Below, piece after piece: positions 1 to 11,195 of a DNA stretch of 64,000 bases. Every line of letters begins with the position of its first letter. The stretch's first letter is position 1. The stretch lies in assembly GCF_004322755.1 (NCBI RefSeq), contig NZ_CP036401.1:2542001-2606000 (forward strand). Reading direction: 5' to 3'. The DNA is from Pseudoduganella albidiflava. GTDB taxonomy: Bacteria; Pseudomonadota; Gammaproteobacteria; Burkholderiales; Burkholderiaceae_D. A model generated the notes under the pieces. That model searched no databases, was not told the DNA's origin, and saw only the letters and a list, made by a program, of their open reading frames with translations. A program made the translations under genes and the position numbers.

Positions 1-37
1 ACGGTGACAGTCACCCTTTGTTTTGAAACATTTCCGG

Positions 38-271
38 AAAAACGGTGACAGTCACCATTTGTTTCGGGATAAGCCCACCCCAAGTGCAGATTCCGGGGTC
101 AGACCCGGCGGGGTGAAGCAGGGGTTTCGCGAAGCATGCTTCGCGCCTGCGGAACGATGCTGGCATACATGCCAGCATTCCTTCCTGACCCCAGCCCTTT
201 GCTGTTGGGGTGAATGCAGACGCTTTGATATCTCGGGCAACGCTTCAAAAATGGTGACTGTCACCGTTTTT
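38..271. repeat. MITE-like composite repeat with 23-bp perfect inverted ends
   Basis: The arms at 38-60 and 249-271 are exact reverse complements over 23 bp. Each contains the odd palindrome GGTGACAGTCACC (or its complement); a third copy of that palindrome lies at 3-15. The inner part (76-214) is a palindromic REP-like element related to the one near 57.7 kb. No coding sequence is convincing here; open frames crossing it are spurious. It could be a non-autonomous mobile element or a nested pair of repeats; the sequence alone does not decide. Confidence 0.6.
76..214. repeat. REP-like palindromic element, copy 1
   Basis: Imperfect inverted ends (CACCCCAAGTGCAG..GGGGTCAG on the left, CTGACCCCAG..TTGGGGTG on the right) surround an 18-bp perfect palindrome at 128-145 and a CTGGCAT/ATGCCAG stem near 159-174. 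The same central palindrome and right end recur at 57740-57842, and the left end recurs at 56175-56203. This is a dispersed intergenic element of this genome. Confidence 0.6.
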
Positions 272-311
272 GATTGGTGTCTTTTACCGGAACGTCGTGC
301 CGGCGCGACCG

Positions 312-716
312 TCAGGCGGGAAGCGGTTCGGGCTGGGCATCCTGCATCCAGCACTGGCCGGCGCGCGTCACCAGCAGGCGTTCGGCATGGGCAAGCCGCG
401 CGTCGGCTTCGACGATATCGAGCATCGCCACCAGCAGCTGGCGCTGCAGGGCGGGTTCGGTGATCTCCGCCAGCACGCTGTCCAGCAGCGCCGGGCCGAT
501 CTCCACCGCGCCGTTGCGCACGGTGCCGCCCAGCATGTCGCTGCACAGTTCGTCCAGCACTTCGCTGAACAGGGTCCAGTCGATGTCCAGGTCCTGCAGG
601 ACGGGTGAATCTTCCAGCACCTGCAGCTCGGCCGGGTCGAGGTGGCCATCGACCACCATCGACAGGGCCAGCAGGCGGGCACGGGCCCGCGGGCTGTTGG
701 TTTCATACTTGCGCAT
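312..716 (-). CDS. TerB-like (tellurite resistance TerB family) protein
   Basis: A 134-residue acidic, helical, soluble protein with the TerB-type pattern: an early LLALSMVVDGHLDPAEL segment, in which an acidic DGxLDPxE motif precedes a helix, and a second half ending in a similar acidic helix (IVEADARLAHAE). TerB family proteins bind metal and associate with TerC at the membrane. The start is the ATG at 716 with AAAGGAT upstream. It lies 78 bp downstream of terC on the same strand, so the two are probably one operon. Family assignment is by pattern and context, so moderate. Confidence 0.65.
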   Translation of the reverse strand: MRKYETNSPRARARLLALSMVVDGHLDPAELQVLEDSPVLQDLDIDWTLFSEVLDELCSDMLGGTVRNGAVEIGPALLDSVLAEITEPALQRQLLVAMLDIVEADARLAHAERLLVTRAGQCWMQDAQPEPLPA

Positions 717-761
717 CGTTTTATCCTTTGTCGTTATCGTCGTTCACATTTTTCGCGCCGG

Positions 762-779
762 GCGGCCCCGTGGGGCCGC
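762..779 (-). terminator. GC-rich hairpin between terC and terB-like gene
   Basis: GCGGCCCC and GGGGCCGC flank a two-base loop, giving a perfect 8-bp stem in the gap after terC. On the minus strand a short A-run rather than a U-tract follows, so this is more likely an attenuator or mRNA stabiliser than a complete intrinsic terminator. Confidence 0.3.
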
Positions 780-793
780 GCCGGTCATGTGCA

Positions 794-1759
794 TCAGTTG
801 CCGGTCTTCTTCGGCGGCAGCAGCAGGCTGGCGAGCACGCTGGCACCGATCAGGAAGGCCACCACCACCAGCGAAGCCTCCACCGGCATGTGGTACCACG
901 GCATGATCAGCATCTTGGTACCGATGAACGCGAGCACCAGCGCCAGGCCATACTTGAGCAGGTGGAAGCGGTCGGCGATGTCGGCCAGCAGGAAGTACAG
1001 CGCCCGCAAGCCCAGGATCGCAAACAGGTTCGACGTGAACACGATGAACGGGTCGGTCGTGATCGCGAAGATCGCCGGGATCGAATCCACCGCGAAGATC
1101 AGGTCGGTCACTTCGATCAGGATCAGCACGAGGAACAGCGGCGTCACGTACAGCAGGCCGTTCCTGCGCACCATGAACTTCTCGCCATGCTCGTCCTCGG
1201 CCACGCGCAGGTGCTTCTTGGCGAATTTCAGCACCGGGTTCTGCGTCACGTCGGGCTCCTGCTCGGAAGCCATCAGCATCTTGATACCCGTGAACAGCAG
1301 GAACGCGCCGAACAGGTACAGCACCCACGAGAATTCCTTCACTACCCAGGCACCGGCCAGGATCATCACGGCGCGCATCACGATCGCGCCCAGCACGCCG
1401 TAGATCAGCACGCGGCGCTGGTATTGCGGCGGCACCTGGAAGGCACCGAAGATCAGCAGGAACACGAACACGTTGTCGACCGACAGCGCCTTCTCGATCA
1501 GGTAGCCGGACAGGAATTCCAGCGCCTTCTGGTCGGCGACCACTTCGCCCACGGTGCCCTTCAGGTGCCACCACAGGCCCGCGTTGAACAGCAGCGCCAT
1601 CGTCACCCACACGCCCGACCACGCGGCCGCTTCCTTCACGCTCACCTTGTGCGCCTTGTTGCCGCCAAAGACAAACAGGTCCAGCGCCAGCATCACCAGC
1701 ACGAACGCCACGAATCCGGCCCACATCCCCGGTGTGGCGATATTCTCAAGTCCAGTCAT
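794..1759 (-). CDS. terC: TerC family integral membrane protein
   Basis: About 321 residues with seven or more hydrophobic segments. TerC/Alx hallmarks are visible: an N-terminal MTGLENIATPGMWAGF helix, VSVKEAAAWSGVWV, the conserved EKALSVDNVFVF motif, TDLIFAVDSIPAIFAIT and FTSNLFAILGLRALYF. The acidic residues of the EKxLSxDN and VDSIPA motifs are thought to bind metal ions. Alx/TerC proteins export Mn2+ or load exported metalloenzymes. The start at 1759 was chosen because AAGGTGG lies just upstream and it matches family N-termini; an upstream TTG/ATG-type extension to 1846 is unlikely. Divergent from nhaR. No yybP-ykoY riboswitch was recognised in the 150-bp leader. Confidence 0.9.
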   Translation of the reverse strand: MTGLENIATPGMWAGFVAFVLVMLALDLFVFGGNKAHKVSVKEAAAWSGVWVTMALLFNAGLWWHLKGTVGEVVADQKALEFLSGYLIEKALSVDNVFVFLLIFGAFQVPPQYQRRVLIYGVLGAIVMRAVMILAGAWVVKEFSWVLYLFGAFLLFTGIKMLMASEQEPDVTQNPVLKFAKKHLRVAEDEHGEKFMVRRNGLLYVTPLFLVLILIEVTDLIFAVDSIPAIFAITTDPFIVFTSNLFAILGLRALYFLLADIADRFHLLKYGLALVLAFIGTKMLIMPWYHMPVEASLVVVAFLIGASVLASLLLPPKKTGN

Positions 1760-1808
1760 TTCGACCACCTTCTTATGAATTATCAACAGGGGCAGGATAA
1801 CGTCGCAC

Positions 1809-1825
1809 GATTGAAAGGACAAATC
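1809..1825. promoter_or_regulatory. Candidate LysR (NhaR) operator in divergent promoter region
   Basis: GATT-N9-AATC dyad of the T-N11-A type in the 152-bp gap between divergent terC and nhaR. LysR regulators typically bind such dyads near their own promoter. No strong -35/-10 pair could be fixed for either direction. Confidence 0.3.
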
Positions 1826-1911
1826 GAATATACTAAGCGAATACATCGAAAAAACTGAGCAATTGCATTCCTGTCAGCGTTCCGGCGCCAGACTGCCCCG
1901 ACCTTTCCACC

Positions 1912-2808
1912 ATGAGCCTCAATTACAAGCATCTCCGTTATTTCTGGATGGTGGCGCGCACCGGCACGATTGCCCGCGCCGCCGAGCAACTGCACCTGAC
2001 GCCGCAATCGATCTCCGGCCAGCTGACGGAATTCGCCGAAACGCTGGGCGTCGAACTGTTCCGCCGCGCCGGCCGCACACTCGAGCTGACGGAGGCGGGC
2101 ACCCGCGTGCTGAGCTATGCCGACACCATCTTCCGCACCGGCGATGAACTCATCGAGGCATTGCACGACGAGTCGGTGCACGCCACCCGCTTCCTCGTCG
2201 GCTGCGCGGATTCGGTGTCGAAGATGGTCGCCAGCCAGGTGCTGACACCCGCGCTGGCGCTGGACGAACCGGTGCGCCTGGTCTGCAGGGAAGGGCGCCT
2301 GGCCACGCTGCTGGGCGAGCTGGCCGTGCACCGGCTGGACCTGATCATCGCCGACCGGCCGATGCCCCAGCACTTGTCCGTGCGCGGTTTTTCCCACTTG
2401 CTGGGCGAGAGCGTGCTGAAGATCTTCGGCGCGCCGGCTCTCCGCGAACGCCTGAAAGGCCCGTTCCCGCAATGCCTGGACAAGATGCCGATGCTGCTGC
2501 CGGGCGAGGATTTCGCCACGCGGCCGCGCGTGCTGAAGTGGCTGGAAGAGCATGGGGTGCGGCCGCGCATCGTCGGCGAATTCGACGACAGCGCGATGAT
2601 GAAGACCTTCGGCCAGGCCGGCGCCGGCCTGTTCTTCGCGCCGGGCGTGCTGGCGGACTACATCTGCAAGCAGTACCAGGTCGAACAGTTCGGCGAGGCG
2701 GGCGATGTCGTCGACCAGGTGTACGCGATCACCACCGAGCGGCGGCTGAGCCATCCGGCCACGGTGGCGATCAGCCAGGAGGCGCGGAAGCATTTGTTCA
2801 AGGCTTAG
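1912..2808 (+). CDS. nhaR: LysR-family transcriptional regulator, NhaR type
   Basis: 298 residues. The N-terminal winged helix-turn-helix (residues about 4-62) contains YKHLRYFWMVARTGTIARAA and LHLTPQSISGQL; the FWMV and SGQL forms are characteristic of NhaR rather than generic LysR proteins. The rest is a periplasmic-binding-like effector domain, including LDLIIADRPMP and a TFGQAGAGLFFAP segment. NhaR activates Na+/H+ antiporter genes in response to sodium and pH in Escherichia coli. Here no antiporter is adjacent; the divergent neighbour is terC, which is a plausible target (inference). Confidence 0.85.
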   Translation: MSLNYKHLRYFWMVARTGTIARAAEQLHLTPQSISGQLTEFAETLGVELFRRAGRTLELTEAGTRVLSYADTIFRTGDELIEALHDESVHATRFLVGCADSVSKMVASQVLTPALALDEPVRLVCREGRLATLLGELAVHRLDLIIADRPMPQHLSVRGFSHLLGESVLKIFGAPALRERLKGPFPQCLDKMPMLLPGEDFATRPRVLKWLEEHGVRPRIVGEFDDSAMMKTFGQAGAGLFFAPGVLADYICKQYQVEQFGEAGDVVDQVYAITTERRLSHPATVAISQEARKHLFKA

Positions 2809-3023
2809 CGAGGCCCCTGGCATCGACTCGCGACGTCTCAATGTGCCAGATGGAATCGTCCGTCGTTCAGCTTTTGAAAAGAACGGACGGGGCTCTGCTT
2901 TTCATCGCAAATGGAAGCACACGAACGCTATGTGCACTCAGTGGTCGCGTCTGCTCCTGGTCCCTTGCCACCGGCCAGTGGACGGCAGCTGTCGCCCGAA
3001 GCGGTCGCCGCGCAGCAGCCAGA

Positions 3024-3236
3024 TCAGGGAGTGGAAGGGTCGATCCAGCCGGGCCTGAGTCCTGCCTCGTATTCCTTGCGTACGTAGGCGAGTGACTGTG
3101 CATTTCCCATTTCTGCCTCGATAGCGCCTATGCATCCCCAGCAATCTCCACCACAATCCCCTGAAAGCGGATCTCGCGGATTATCGAGCAAGCGCCTGCA
3201 GATCTGACAGTACTCGTGCTTTTTACTGTTCTTCAT
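3024..3236 (-). CDS. Small Cys-rich hypothetical protein
   Basis: 70 residues beginning MKNSKKHEYCQICRR. It carries CxxC near residue 9, and C-x3-C-x2-C near residues 28-35, an arrangement suggestive of a small zinc-binding fold. Length, the clean start and the Cys pattern support a real gene, but no family was recognised. The 215 bp between nhaR and this stop hold nothing I could identify. Confidence 0.5.
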   Translation of the reverse strand: MKNSKKHEYCQICRRLLDNPRDPLSGDCGGDCWGCIGAIEAEMGNAQSLAYVRKEYEAGLRPGWIDPSTP

Positions 3237-3431
3237 ATTTGTAATTCCTGGATGGCCGGTATTGGTCCGATCTCGGCCGCTTGACGCAGCATGGCAGTTG
3301 CAGATACGGAAAAGTCACAGGCTGTCAGTACCGGCGGCGCGCGCCCCATTGCGGACTTCCGCCCGCTCCGTGCGGTGGGTACGGTTATAAAAAATCTCGA
3401 CTCGAAGGCTTTGCCACGACGTCCGCTCCAC

Positions 3432-3842
3432 TCACTGATTCTCCATGACACCGGTGGCGAATCCTCTGCCAAAGTCATGCAAGACTTTCTCGCTCCATGC
3501 ATCGAAATCGGTCTCTTTGCCAGCGTAGGACGCAAAGAATTCGATCTCGCTTTCCTGGGGCTGCCGAGGATCCGCCATGGGATGCAAGGTGATCTTGATC
3601 ATGGCGGGGTGAGCAGGCTCGGTCGGAACCGTGAAGATGTAGATAAACGAATCCGCGCCAACGTTTATTTGCCTGTAAGCCCCATTGCCGACTTTCTCGA
3701 AATGGCTGGAGCTGGCCAATTGCGCTTCGCAATGGAAGATGCTGGCAGCGGAAGCAGGACCAGCTGCTGGCAAGGTAATCGGGTCGGCGCCGAATGCCCA
3801 GGTCGCGACAGTGAATAACAGGACTGCAAGAGTATTTTTCAC
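3432..3842 (-). CDS. Exported hypothetical protein
   Basis: About 136 residues from a GTG start at 3842 (AGAAAG upstream). It opens with a typical signal peptide, KNTLAVLLFTVATWAFGADP, probably cleaved after FGA. The mature part contains one Cys and a TEPAHPAMIKITLHPM segment. A longer reading from 3950 would bury the signal peptide and is less likely. Probable periplasmic protein of unknown role; it belongs to a run of minus-strand orphan genes. Confidence 0.55.
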   Translation of the reverse strand: MKNTLAVLLFTVATWAFGADPITLPAAGPASAASIFHCEAQLASSSHFEKVGNGAYRQINVGADSFIYIFTVPTEPAHPAMIKITLHPMADPRQPQESEIEFFASYAGKETDFDAWSEKVLHDFGRGFATGVMENQ

Positions 3843-3980
3843 ACGGTTTCTTTCTAATTTCTGGAACAGGCATGCCCATGCGCTCAGAACCATTCGAGCG
3901 ATGCGGGGCTGTCTATCTGCGTTGGATTTAACGTCCGCTACCGGCTGCACCTGGCCGTTCGCCCAGGCATGGCAGGTCGA

Positions 3981-4325
3981 TCAGCGCCTCGGATGCAACT
4001 CACGCCCCCAATGCGGCAACAGCTGGTTGACGTCGGAACTCTCGCCATTCCACCACGTGAATGTCCATCCGGTCCGCGCCTTGTGGTCGAGCTCGATCCA
4101 TACCATCTGCATGCCCGCCTGCAGCGCATCCCACTCGTCGCAGCCGAATGCGACACGCTCGTCCTCGACGATGCCGGGCAAGCTGAGTTTGCATTGCCAC
4201 CATTTTCCTTCCACCTGCGTCGGCCGGAAAATCCCGACCCTGGCGAAGAATATGGGACGGCCTGGCGCCAGCACTTGGCAACCCCGGCTGACTAATGGCC
4301 CAATAGGCTCGCACGACTCACTCAT
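3981..4325 (-). CDS. Hypothetical protein
   Basis: 114 residues from the ATG at 4325, preceded by GGGAGATC. The sequence is rich in Trp (VEGKWWQCKL, TGWTFTWWNG) and has a Cys-containing FGCDEWDALQ segment. This pattern resembles small single-domain proteins such as the DUF6968 group, but I cannot confirm that. No signal peptide or membrane segment. The immediate minus-strand neighbours are an exported protein (downstream) and a membrane protein (upstream). Confidence 0.5.
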   Translation of the reverse strand: MSESCEPIGPLVSRGCQVLAPGRPIFFARVGIFRPTQVEGKWWQCKLSLPGIVEDERVAFGCDEWDALQAGMQMVWIELDHKARTGWTFTWWNGESSDVNQLLPHWGRELHPRR

Positions 4326-4381
4326 TTCCCGATCTCCCTTATCGATTATCGGATGGCCTGGCCAGCCTTTCACGGACGCCG

Positions 4382-5470
4382 CTACTTTCTCGTCAATATC
4401 CTCATGAGCGCCTGAAAATTCGCGTCGACTGTCTTTGCGGCCGACGCCACGTCATCCTGATGGGCGCGAAAACTGTAGCTGACCTGGGGGCCCCATTTTA
4501 AACGGTACGTCGTGCTGCAATGAAGCATGCCGGCTGGCGAGATGTCATGGCAGTGCAAGGTAAATGGTTCGCTCGCCTCGTTATGCCACATTCCGTCGCG
4601 GGCTACCCAGTAGCCATTGGCATACCGGTTGAAATCCCCGGCCGCCGCGACTTCCAGAGGCTGGCCGTACTGGATTGCGGCATCTTTTTCTTTCACGAAT
4701 GCGGCATGGCTGCCCTGGCCGCTGCTCCCCAGCATTCTCCGGTAGTCATAATCGGTCGGCGAATACACCGAGATCGTATGGGGAAAGTCCGCTCGCACTT
4801 CGGCGGGGCAGAGCAGCTTTGCCAGGTCCCGGTCCCCGGACGCGCAGAATCGATCCCGCGATGGACGGCCTTCGAAGCCCAGCTTCCCGACATCGATCGA
4901 CAGGTTCACCAGCGTGACGGGCTGTTCCGTTTCCAGGCTGAGGCTGCAAAAGTCCCGCATGCGGCGATTCACCGAAAACGAGTACAACTGGTCTTTTCCC
5001 GTCCAGGGCGCGAAAACAGGCGCTGACGGCAGCCAGAAATCCGCTCCCGCGATGGTCACGTGGTGTTTCGCTGCCAGGCAGGTCTCGTCGGGAGGCCGGC
5101 GCTGCCACTCCGACCACCATGACGCGCCTCCCACCAACGCCGGCAAGGCCAGGAATCCCGCCAGCACGAGGAACGCGGACCGCGTGCGCGACTGCCTAGT
5201 GCGCGGGCGCCAGAGCATCGCGGCGCGGGTCGCCACGCCCGCCAGCAATCCGGCGATGGCTGAACAGATGAAAAGTGTCCCCATGAGCAGGAACAGGCCC
5301 GCGCCGCCGGGCGCACTGTCCGCCGACCGGAAGCCGTACCATGCGAGCGACCCGAGGGCCACGCCCGTCACCACCGCGAACGCCGCGAGCGAGCGCCGAC
5401 CGGGCATCCTCAGTGCCAGCGCAAAGAGCGCGATGTAGGGGATCAGGTAGAGACTAAGCGATGCAACCAT
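4382..5470 (-). CDS. Hypothetical membrane protein with large exported domain
   Basis: 362 residues. Four hydrophobic segments occupy about residues 4-20, 28-46, 57-82 and 98-117. A soluble C-terminal domain of about 235 residues follows, with several Cys residues (DETCLAAKHH, RDFCSLSLE, RFCASGD, LLCPAEV, LHCHDIS, LHCSTT), suggesting disulfides in the periplasm. No family recognised. The start has no strong Shine-Dalgarno sequence. It ends 57 bp upstream of the next minus-strand gene. Confidence 0.6.
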   Translation of the reverse strand: MVASLSLYLIPYIALFALALRMPGRRSLAAFAVVTGVALGSLAWYGFRSADSAPGGAGLFLLMGTLFICSAIAGLLAGVATRAAMLWRPRTRQSRTRSAFLVLAGFLALPALVGGASWWSEWQRRPPDETCLAAKHHVTIAGADFWLPSAPVFAPWTGKDQLYSFSVNRRMRDFCSLSLETEQPVTLVNLSIDVGKLGFEGRPSRDRFCASGDRDLAKLLCPAEVRADFPHTISVYSPTDYDYRRMLGSSGQGSHAAFVKEKDAAIQYGQPLEVAAAGDFNRYANGYWVARDGMWHNEASEPFTLHCHDISPAGMLHCSTTYRLKWGPQVSYSFRAHQDDVASAAKTVDANFQALMRILTRK

Positions 5471-5544
5471 CGGGAAACGGTAGGCAGCAGACTAAAAAAT
5501 GCCAAGGATCTTGCCCGACAGAGGCATGTCAGCGCTGCGGCAGG

Positions 5545-6726
5545 TCACGCACATACGGCCACTGCCAGCGCGGCGCCATCGTCAGCCACGTCCAGCGTCA
5601 CCGTAAACAGGCTGCCCAGCCCCGGCCCGTCACTGTGAGCTGTGACGTGCCCGCCATGCATGGAGACGATATTTCGCACCAGCGCCAGGCCGATGCCCAG
5701 GCCACCCTGGGCGCGGTCGGGCGAGCGCTCGGCCTGCGTGAACAGGTCGAATACATGGGGCAGCAGCTCGCTGTCGAGGCCGATGCCGTTGTCGCGCACA
5801 CTGATCGTCACGGTCGTGCCGGCGCGCGCGATGGCGAGCGCGATCCGGCCGCCGCGCGGCGTGTACTTGGCGGCGTTGTTGAGCAGGTTGACCACCACCT
5901 GCACGAGGCGGTGCGGATCGCCGTGGAGGCGGATGCCGTCCGTATCGCCTTCGATGGCGAACGCATGGCCGCGCGCCTGGATCAGCGGGCGCGCCTGCTC
6001 GACGGCATTGGCGACGATGGCGGCCACTTCCACCACCGAGCGTTCGAGCTGGATCAGGCCGCGTGTCACGCGCGACACGTCGAGCAGGTCGTCCACCAGC
6101 GACGTCATGTGGCGCACCTGCCGGCTGATCACCTCGCTCGCCTTGCGCACCCGTTCCTCGCTGGGTCCGAGCGTGCGGAGCAGGTCGGCCGCGGCGGAGA
6201 TGGGCGCCATCGGATTGCGCAGCTCGTGGGCCAGCATGGCCAGGAACTCGTCCTTGCGGCGGTCCTGCTCCAGCAGCGCCTGTTCGGCGGCCAGCCGCTC
6301 GGTGATGTCCTCGTGGATCAGCATCACTTCGAGCACGCGGCCGTCGTCGTCCTTGATCGGATGCGCCCGCGCGGTCACCCAGCGCGCCGGACCGTCGCCA
6401 TCCAGCGTGGCCACGTCGTAGCGGATTGCCGGCAGCGTGACCGGTTCACCGTCGAACGCGCGCTGCAGCAGCGGGGCGATGCCATGCGCGATGAGCTGCG
6501 GATCGTGGAGCACGTTGTAGGCCGAACTGAGCACGTGGGCCTTCAGTGCGGAGCCTTCGCGAATCTGCCACAGGTCTTCCCACGCCTGGTTGACGCCCAG
6601 CGTGCGCCCGCCGGGTGCGAGGATCTGGATGCTCACCGGCGCCTGCTCGAACAGGGCGCGAAAGCGCAGCTCGGATTTTGCGCCGTGGGGCAGGGCTGAT
6701 GATGGGGACGTGCGGTCGGAAGACAT
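5545..6726 (-). CDS. PAS-domain sensor histidine kinase
   Basis: 393 residues, start at ATG 6726. A PAS domain with PAC tail spans about residues 20-150 (FRALFEQAPVSIQIL, LEVMLIHEDITER). The HisKA domain carries the phospho-acceptor His in LAMLAHELRNPMAPIS, and the HATPase domain shows the N-box VNLLNNAAKYT, the G1 box DNGIGLD and the G2 box GGLGIGLALV. There is no membrane segment and no receiver domain, so it is probably cytoplasmic and signals through an unlinked regulator. It closely resembles the kinase part of the hybrid kinase at 8716-11121. Confidence 0.85.
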   Translation of the reverse strand: MSSDRTSPSSALPHGAKSELRFRALFEQAPVSIQILAPGGRTLGVNQAWEDLWQIREGSALKAHVLSSAYNVLHDPQLIAHGIAPLLQRAFDGEPVTLPAIRYDVATLDGDGPARWVTARAHPIKDDDGRVLEVMLIHEDITERLAAEQALLEQDRRKDEFLAMLAHELRNPMAPISAAADLLRTLGPSEERVRKASEVISRQVRHMTSLVDDLLDVSRVTRGLIQLERSVVEVAAIVANAVEQARPLIQARGHAFAIEGDTDGIRLHGDPHRLVQVVVNLLNNAAKYTPRGGRIALAIARAGTTVTISVRDNGIGLDSELLPHVFDLFTQAERSPDRAQGGLGIGLALVRNIVSMHGGHVTAHSDGPGLGSLFTVTLDVADDGAALAVAVCA

Positions 6727-6833
6727 GGAAGCTGGCGAAACGATGACCTGCCATGATGTCACGATTTGATGTTTCTGGCACGAATTTTAATTTTCGTTGC
6801 ATCATGTGCTACGTTGCCGCGCCGCTATTGCCT

Positions 6834-7871
6834 TCAGCGCAGTTCGTCGGGTGGCACGCCCGGGATGCCGGCCCGTATCGCCCGCGAAAACGCCGCAGCG
6901 TCCGCCCGTTGCGCGCGCGGATTGATGAAGCCGCGCTGCTGCAGCACGCGGTACGGATAACCGGGCGTCAGCGCGCCCTGGTCGTACGCGTACTCGGCGA
7001 AGTGGCCGGATGCCAGCAGCCGGTAGTCGAGCGGCAGCCCCGGCGCGATCTGCCGGGCGAGGTCGAACACCACGGTGGTGCAGTTGCTGGTCAGCGTGTT
7101 GTAGAAGGCCGGCGTGTGGCGCAATTGCGCGGCCTGTGCCAGGTAGCCCAGGAACACGGCGCGCAGCTGCTCCGGCGTGGCGCGCAACCGGTACAGGTAG
7201 ACCTGTTCGCCGCGCGCGTTGCTGCGCGTGCGCACGATGTCGCGCTCGTCCGCCGCGACCAGCACTTCCTCGAAGCGGCGGAAAAAGCCGCCGAGCGCGG
7301 AAAACGATTCGTGCCGCTCCTTGCGGATTTCCAGCGAAAACACCAGCTTACGGCCGTCGGCAAAGCCGAACGAAACCAGGGTGTGCGCGATGTGCGGCCC
7401 CATCCAGTACGACAGGATCAGGTCCGCCGAGGCCAGTTGCGCCAGGTCGTACTGGCGGGTTTCCCAGCGCGGCGTGTAGCGCATCTCGGTTTGCCAGTCG
7501 AAATTGCGCACGTTGCGCAGCGTGACGCGGTCGCCGTCCACGTCGGCGTCGAGCAGGCGCGCGACATCGTCCGCCCATGCCTTGTCGTGCGACGGCCGGA
7601 TCGACTGCCACCACGCCGCCATCGCCACCGCGGCCACGGCGCAGGCGACGGCGGCGCCGGCCCGGAAGCGCCTGTCGCGCCGCAGCCACAACGCCGCGGT
7701 CCCGGCAAGCCCGATGGCGCACCACGCCAGGCCGGCGGCGACGGCGGGCATCGATGGCAGCTGGAACCACAGCGCCAGCGTGCCCCAGGCCGTGGCCAGC
7801 GCAAGGGCCAGCGTCGCCGGCGCCTTGAGCAGCGCCGCTTTGATGTGTGCGCCTCGCCAGCCGGTGCGCAT
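6834..7871 (-). CDS. DUF4105 domain membrane protein
   Basis: 345 residues from the ATG at 7871. Three hydrophobic segments lie in the first 100 residues (ATLALALATAWGTLALWF, AAGLAWCAIGLAGTAALW, AAVACAVAAVAMAAWW). The DUF4105/Lnb-N-type periplasmic domain follows, with DWQTEMRYTPRWETRQYDL, a YWMGPHIAHTLVSFGF segment and the conserved LTSNCTTVVFDLARQI containing the likely catalytic Cys. Biochemical role unknown. It starts 2 bp downstream of the stop of the substrate-binding protein gene, so the two are cotranscribed. Confidence 0.8.
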   Translation of the reverse strand: MRTGWRGAHIKAALLKAPATLALALATAWGTLALWFQLPSMPAVAAGLAWCAIGLAGTAALWLRRDRRFRAGAAVACAVAAVAMAAWWQSIRPSHDKAWADDVARLLDADVDGDRVTLRNVRNFDWQTEMRYTPRWETRQYDLAQLASADLILSYWMGPHIAHTLVSFGFADGRKLVFSLEIRKERHESFSALGGFFRRFEEVLVAADERDIVRTRSNARGEQVYLYRLRATPEQLRAVFLGYLAQAAQLRHTPAFYNTLTSNCTTVVFDLARQIAPGLPLDYRLLASGHFAEYAYDQGALTPGYPYRVLQQRGFINPRAQRADAAAFSRAIRAGIPGVPPDELR

Positions 7872-7873
7872 CG

Positions 7874-8629
7874 TCAGCGCGGCGCCGGCACGCCGGTGCC
7901 CTGGTAACGCTCGAGGAAGTCGTGGAAGCGGCGCCCCTCGAACGCGGCGCTGGCCACCCGGTCGAAGCGGGCGATATCGGCCTTCTTCGCCTTCAGGGAA
8001 TACAGCATGAAGAACGGGCGTGGCGGCATCGGCAGGCGCACCAGCCGGATCGGCATGCCCGCCATGCGTGCCAGATAGGCGGGCGAGTATTCGTTCTCGA
8101 AGTAGGCGGCGTCCAGCGTGCCGGCCCGGAGCCGGCGCAGGTTCTCGATCTGCCAGTCGGCACCTTCCGTGCGGAGCCACTTCGCGCCGGATTTGCGCAG
8201 GCCCGGCGACAGGTTGGGGCCGGCGACCCAGCCGATTTCCAGGCCGGCCAGCCGGTGCAGCGACGGCACGGCGCGCAGCGGCGAGTCGTCGCGTACCGCC
8301 AGGTGCGGGCGGGTGAGGAGGAAGTTCCAGTCGAACGGCGCGGCACCGGGCTGGCGCGCCGCCTCGCCGCTGGCCACCAGCACCACGTCGAGCGATCCAT
8401 CGCGCAGGCTGGCATATGCCTCGGCCAGCGAGCTGGGCGGCATCCACCGCAGGGCCACGCCACCCGGCATCACTTCGCGCTCCATGAAGTCGCGCAGGGC
8501 GCCGCGCAGCGGCTTGCCGGGCTCGCCGAGCACCAGCGGCGCCACGATGAAGCCGCCGACACGCAGCGGTGCGGCGGCCGGGCAGGTACAGGCGGCGGCC
8601 AGGAAGAGGGCGGCAAGCGAACGGAGCAT
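7874..8629 (-). CDS. Periplasmic solute-binding protein (SBP_bac_3 type)
   Basis: 251 residues. The start at 8629 gives a signal peptide MLRSLAALFLAAACTCPAAA. The mature protein has the family-3 binding fold pattern: RVGGFIVAPLV, LAEAYASLRDGSLDVVLVAS, LLTRPHLAVRDDSP, and a C-terminal AAYFENEYSPAYLARMAG. No ABC permease or ATPase is adjacent, so it may act as a sensor or orphan receptor. It precedes the DUF4105 gene with only 2 bp between them. Confidence 0.7.
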   Translation of the reverse strand: MLRSLAALFLAAACTCPAAAPLRVGGFIVAPLVLGEPGKPLRGALRDFMEREVMPGGVALRWMPPSSLAEAYASLRDGSLDVVLVASGEAARQPGAAPFDWNFLLTRPHLAVRDDSPLRAVPSLHRLAGLEIGWVAGPNLSPGLRKSGAKWLRTEGADWQIENLRRLRAGTLDAAYFENEYSPAYLARMAGMPIRLVRLPMPPRPFFMLYSLKAKKADIARFDRVASAAFEGRRFHDFLERYQGTGVPAPR

Positions 8630-8715
8630 TGCGCCATTGTAGACCGGCCCGTGGCGGCGCGCGCTCACGTTGCGCGAAGCGGCCGGTGCCGGACCCTGCG
8701 CCGCTTGGCCGCCGG

Positions 8716-11121
<2,406 letters not shown>

Positions 11122-11195
11122 GTGTGCCTTGTCTCGTGGCGCGCCGGCGGCCGGCCCGCGTCGTCCTGTGCGATGGTGCTGTCCTGACTGGACAA

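Noticed and set aside
23..546. Overlapping frames on both strands in the first 550 bases
   Set aside because: They cross the palindromic repeat element and the antisense of the TerB-like gene, with no family pattern.
1811..1834. TTGAAA plus TATACT as the nhaR promoter
   Set aside because: A spacer of 12 bp is too short.
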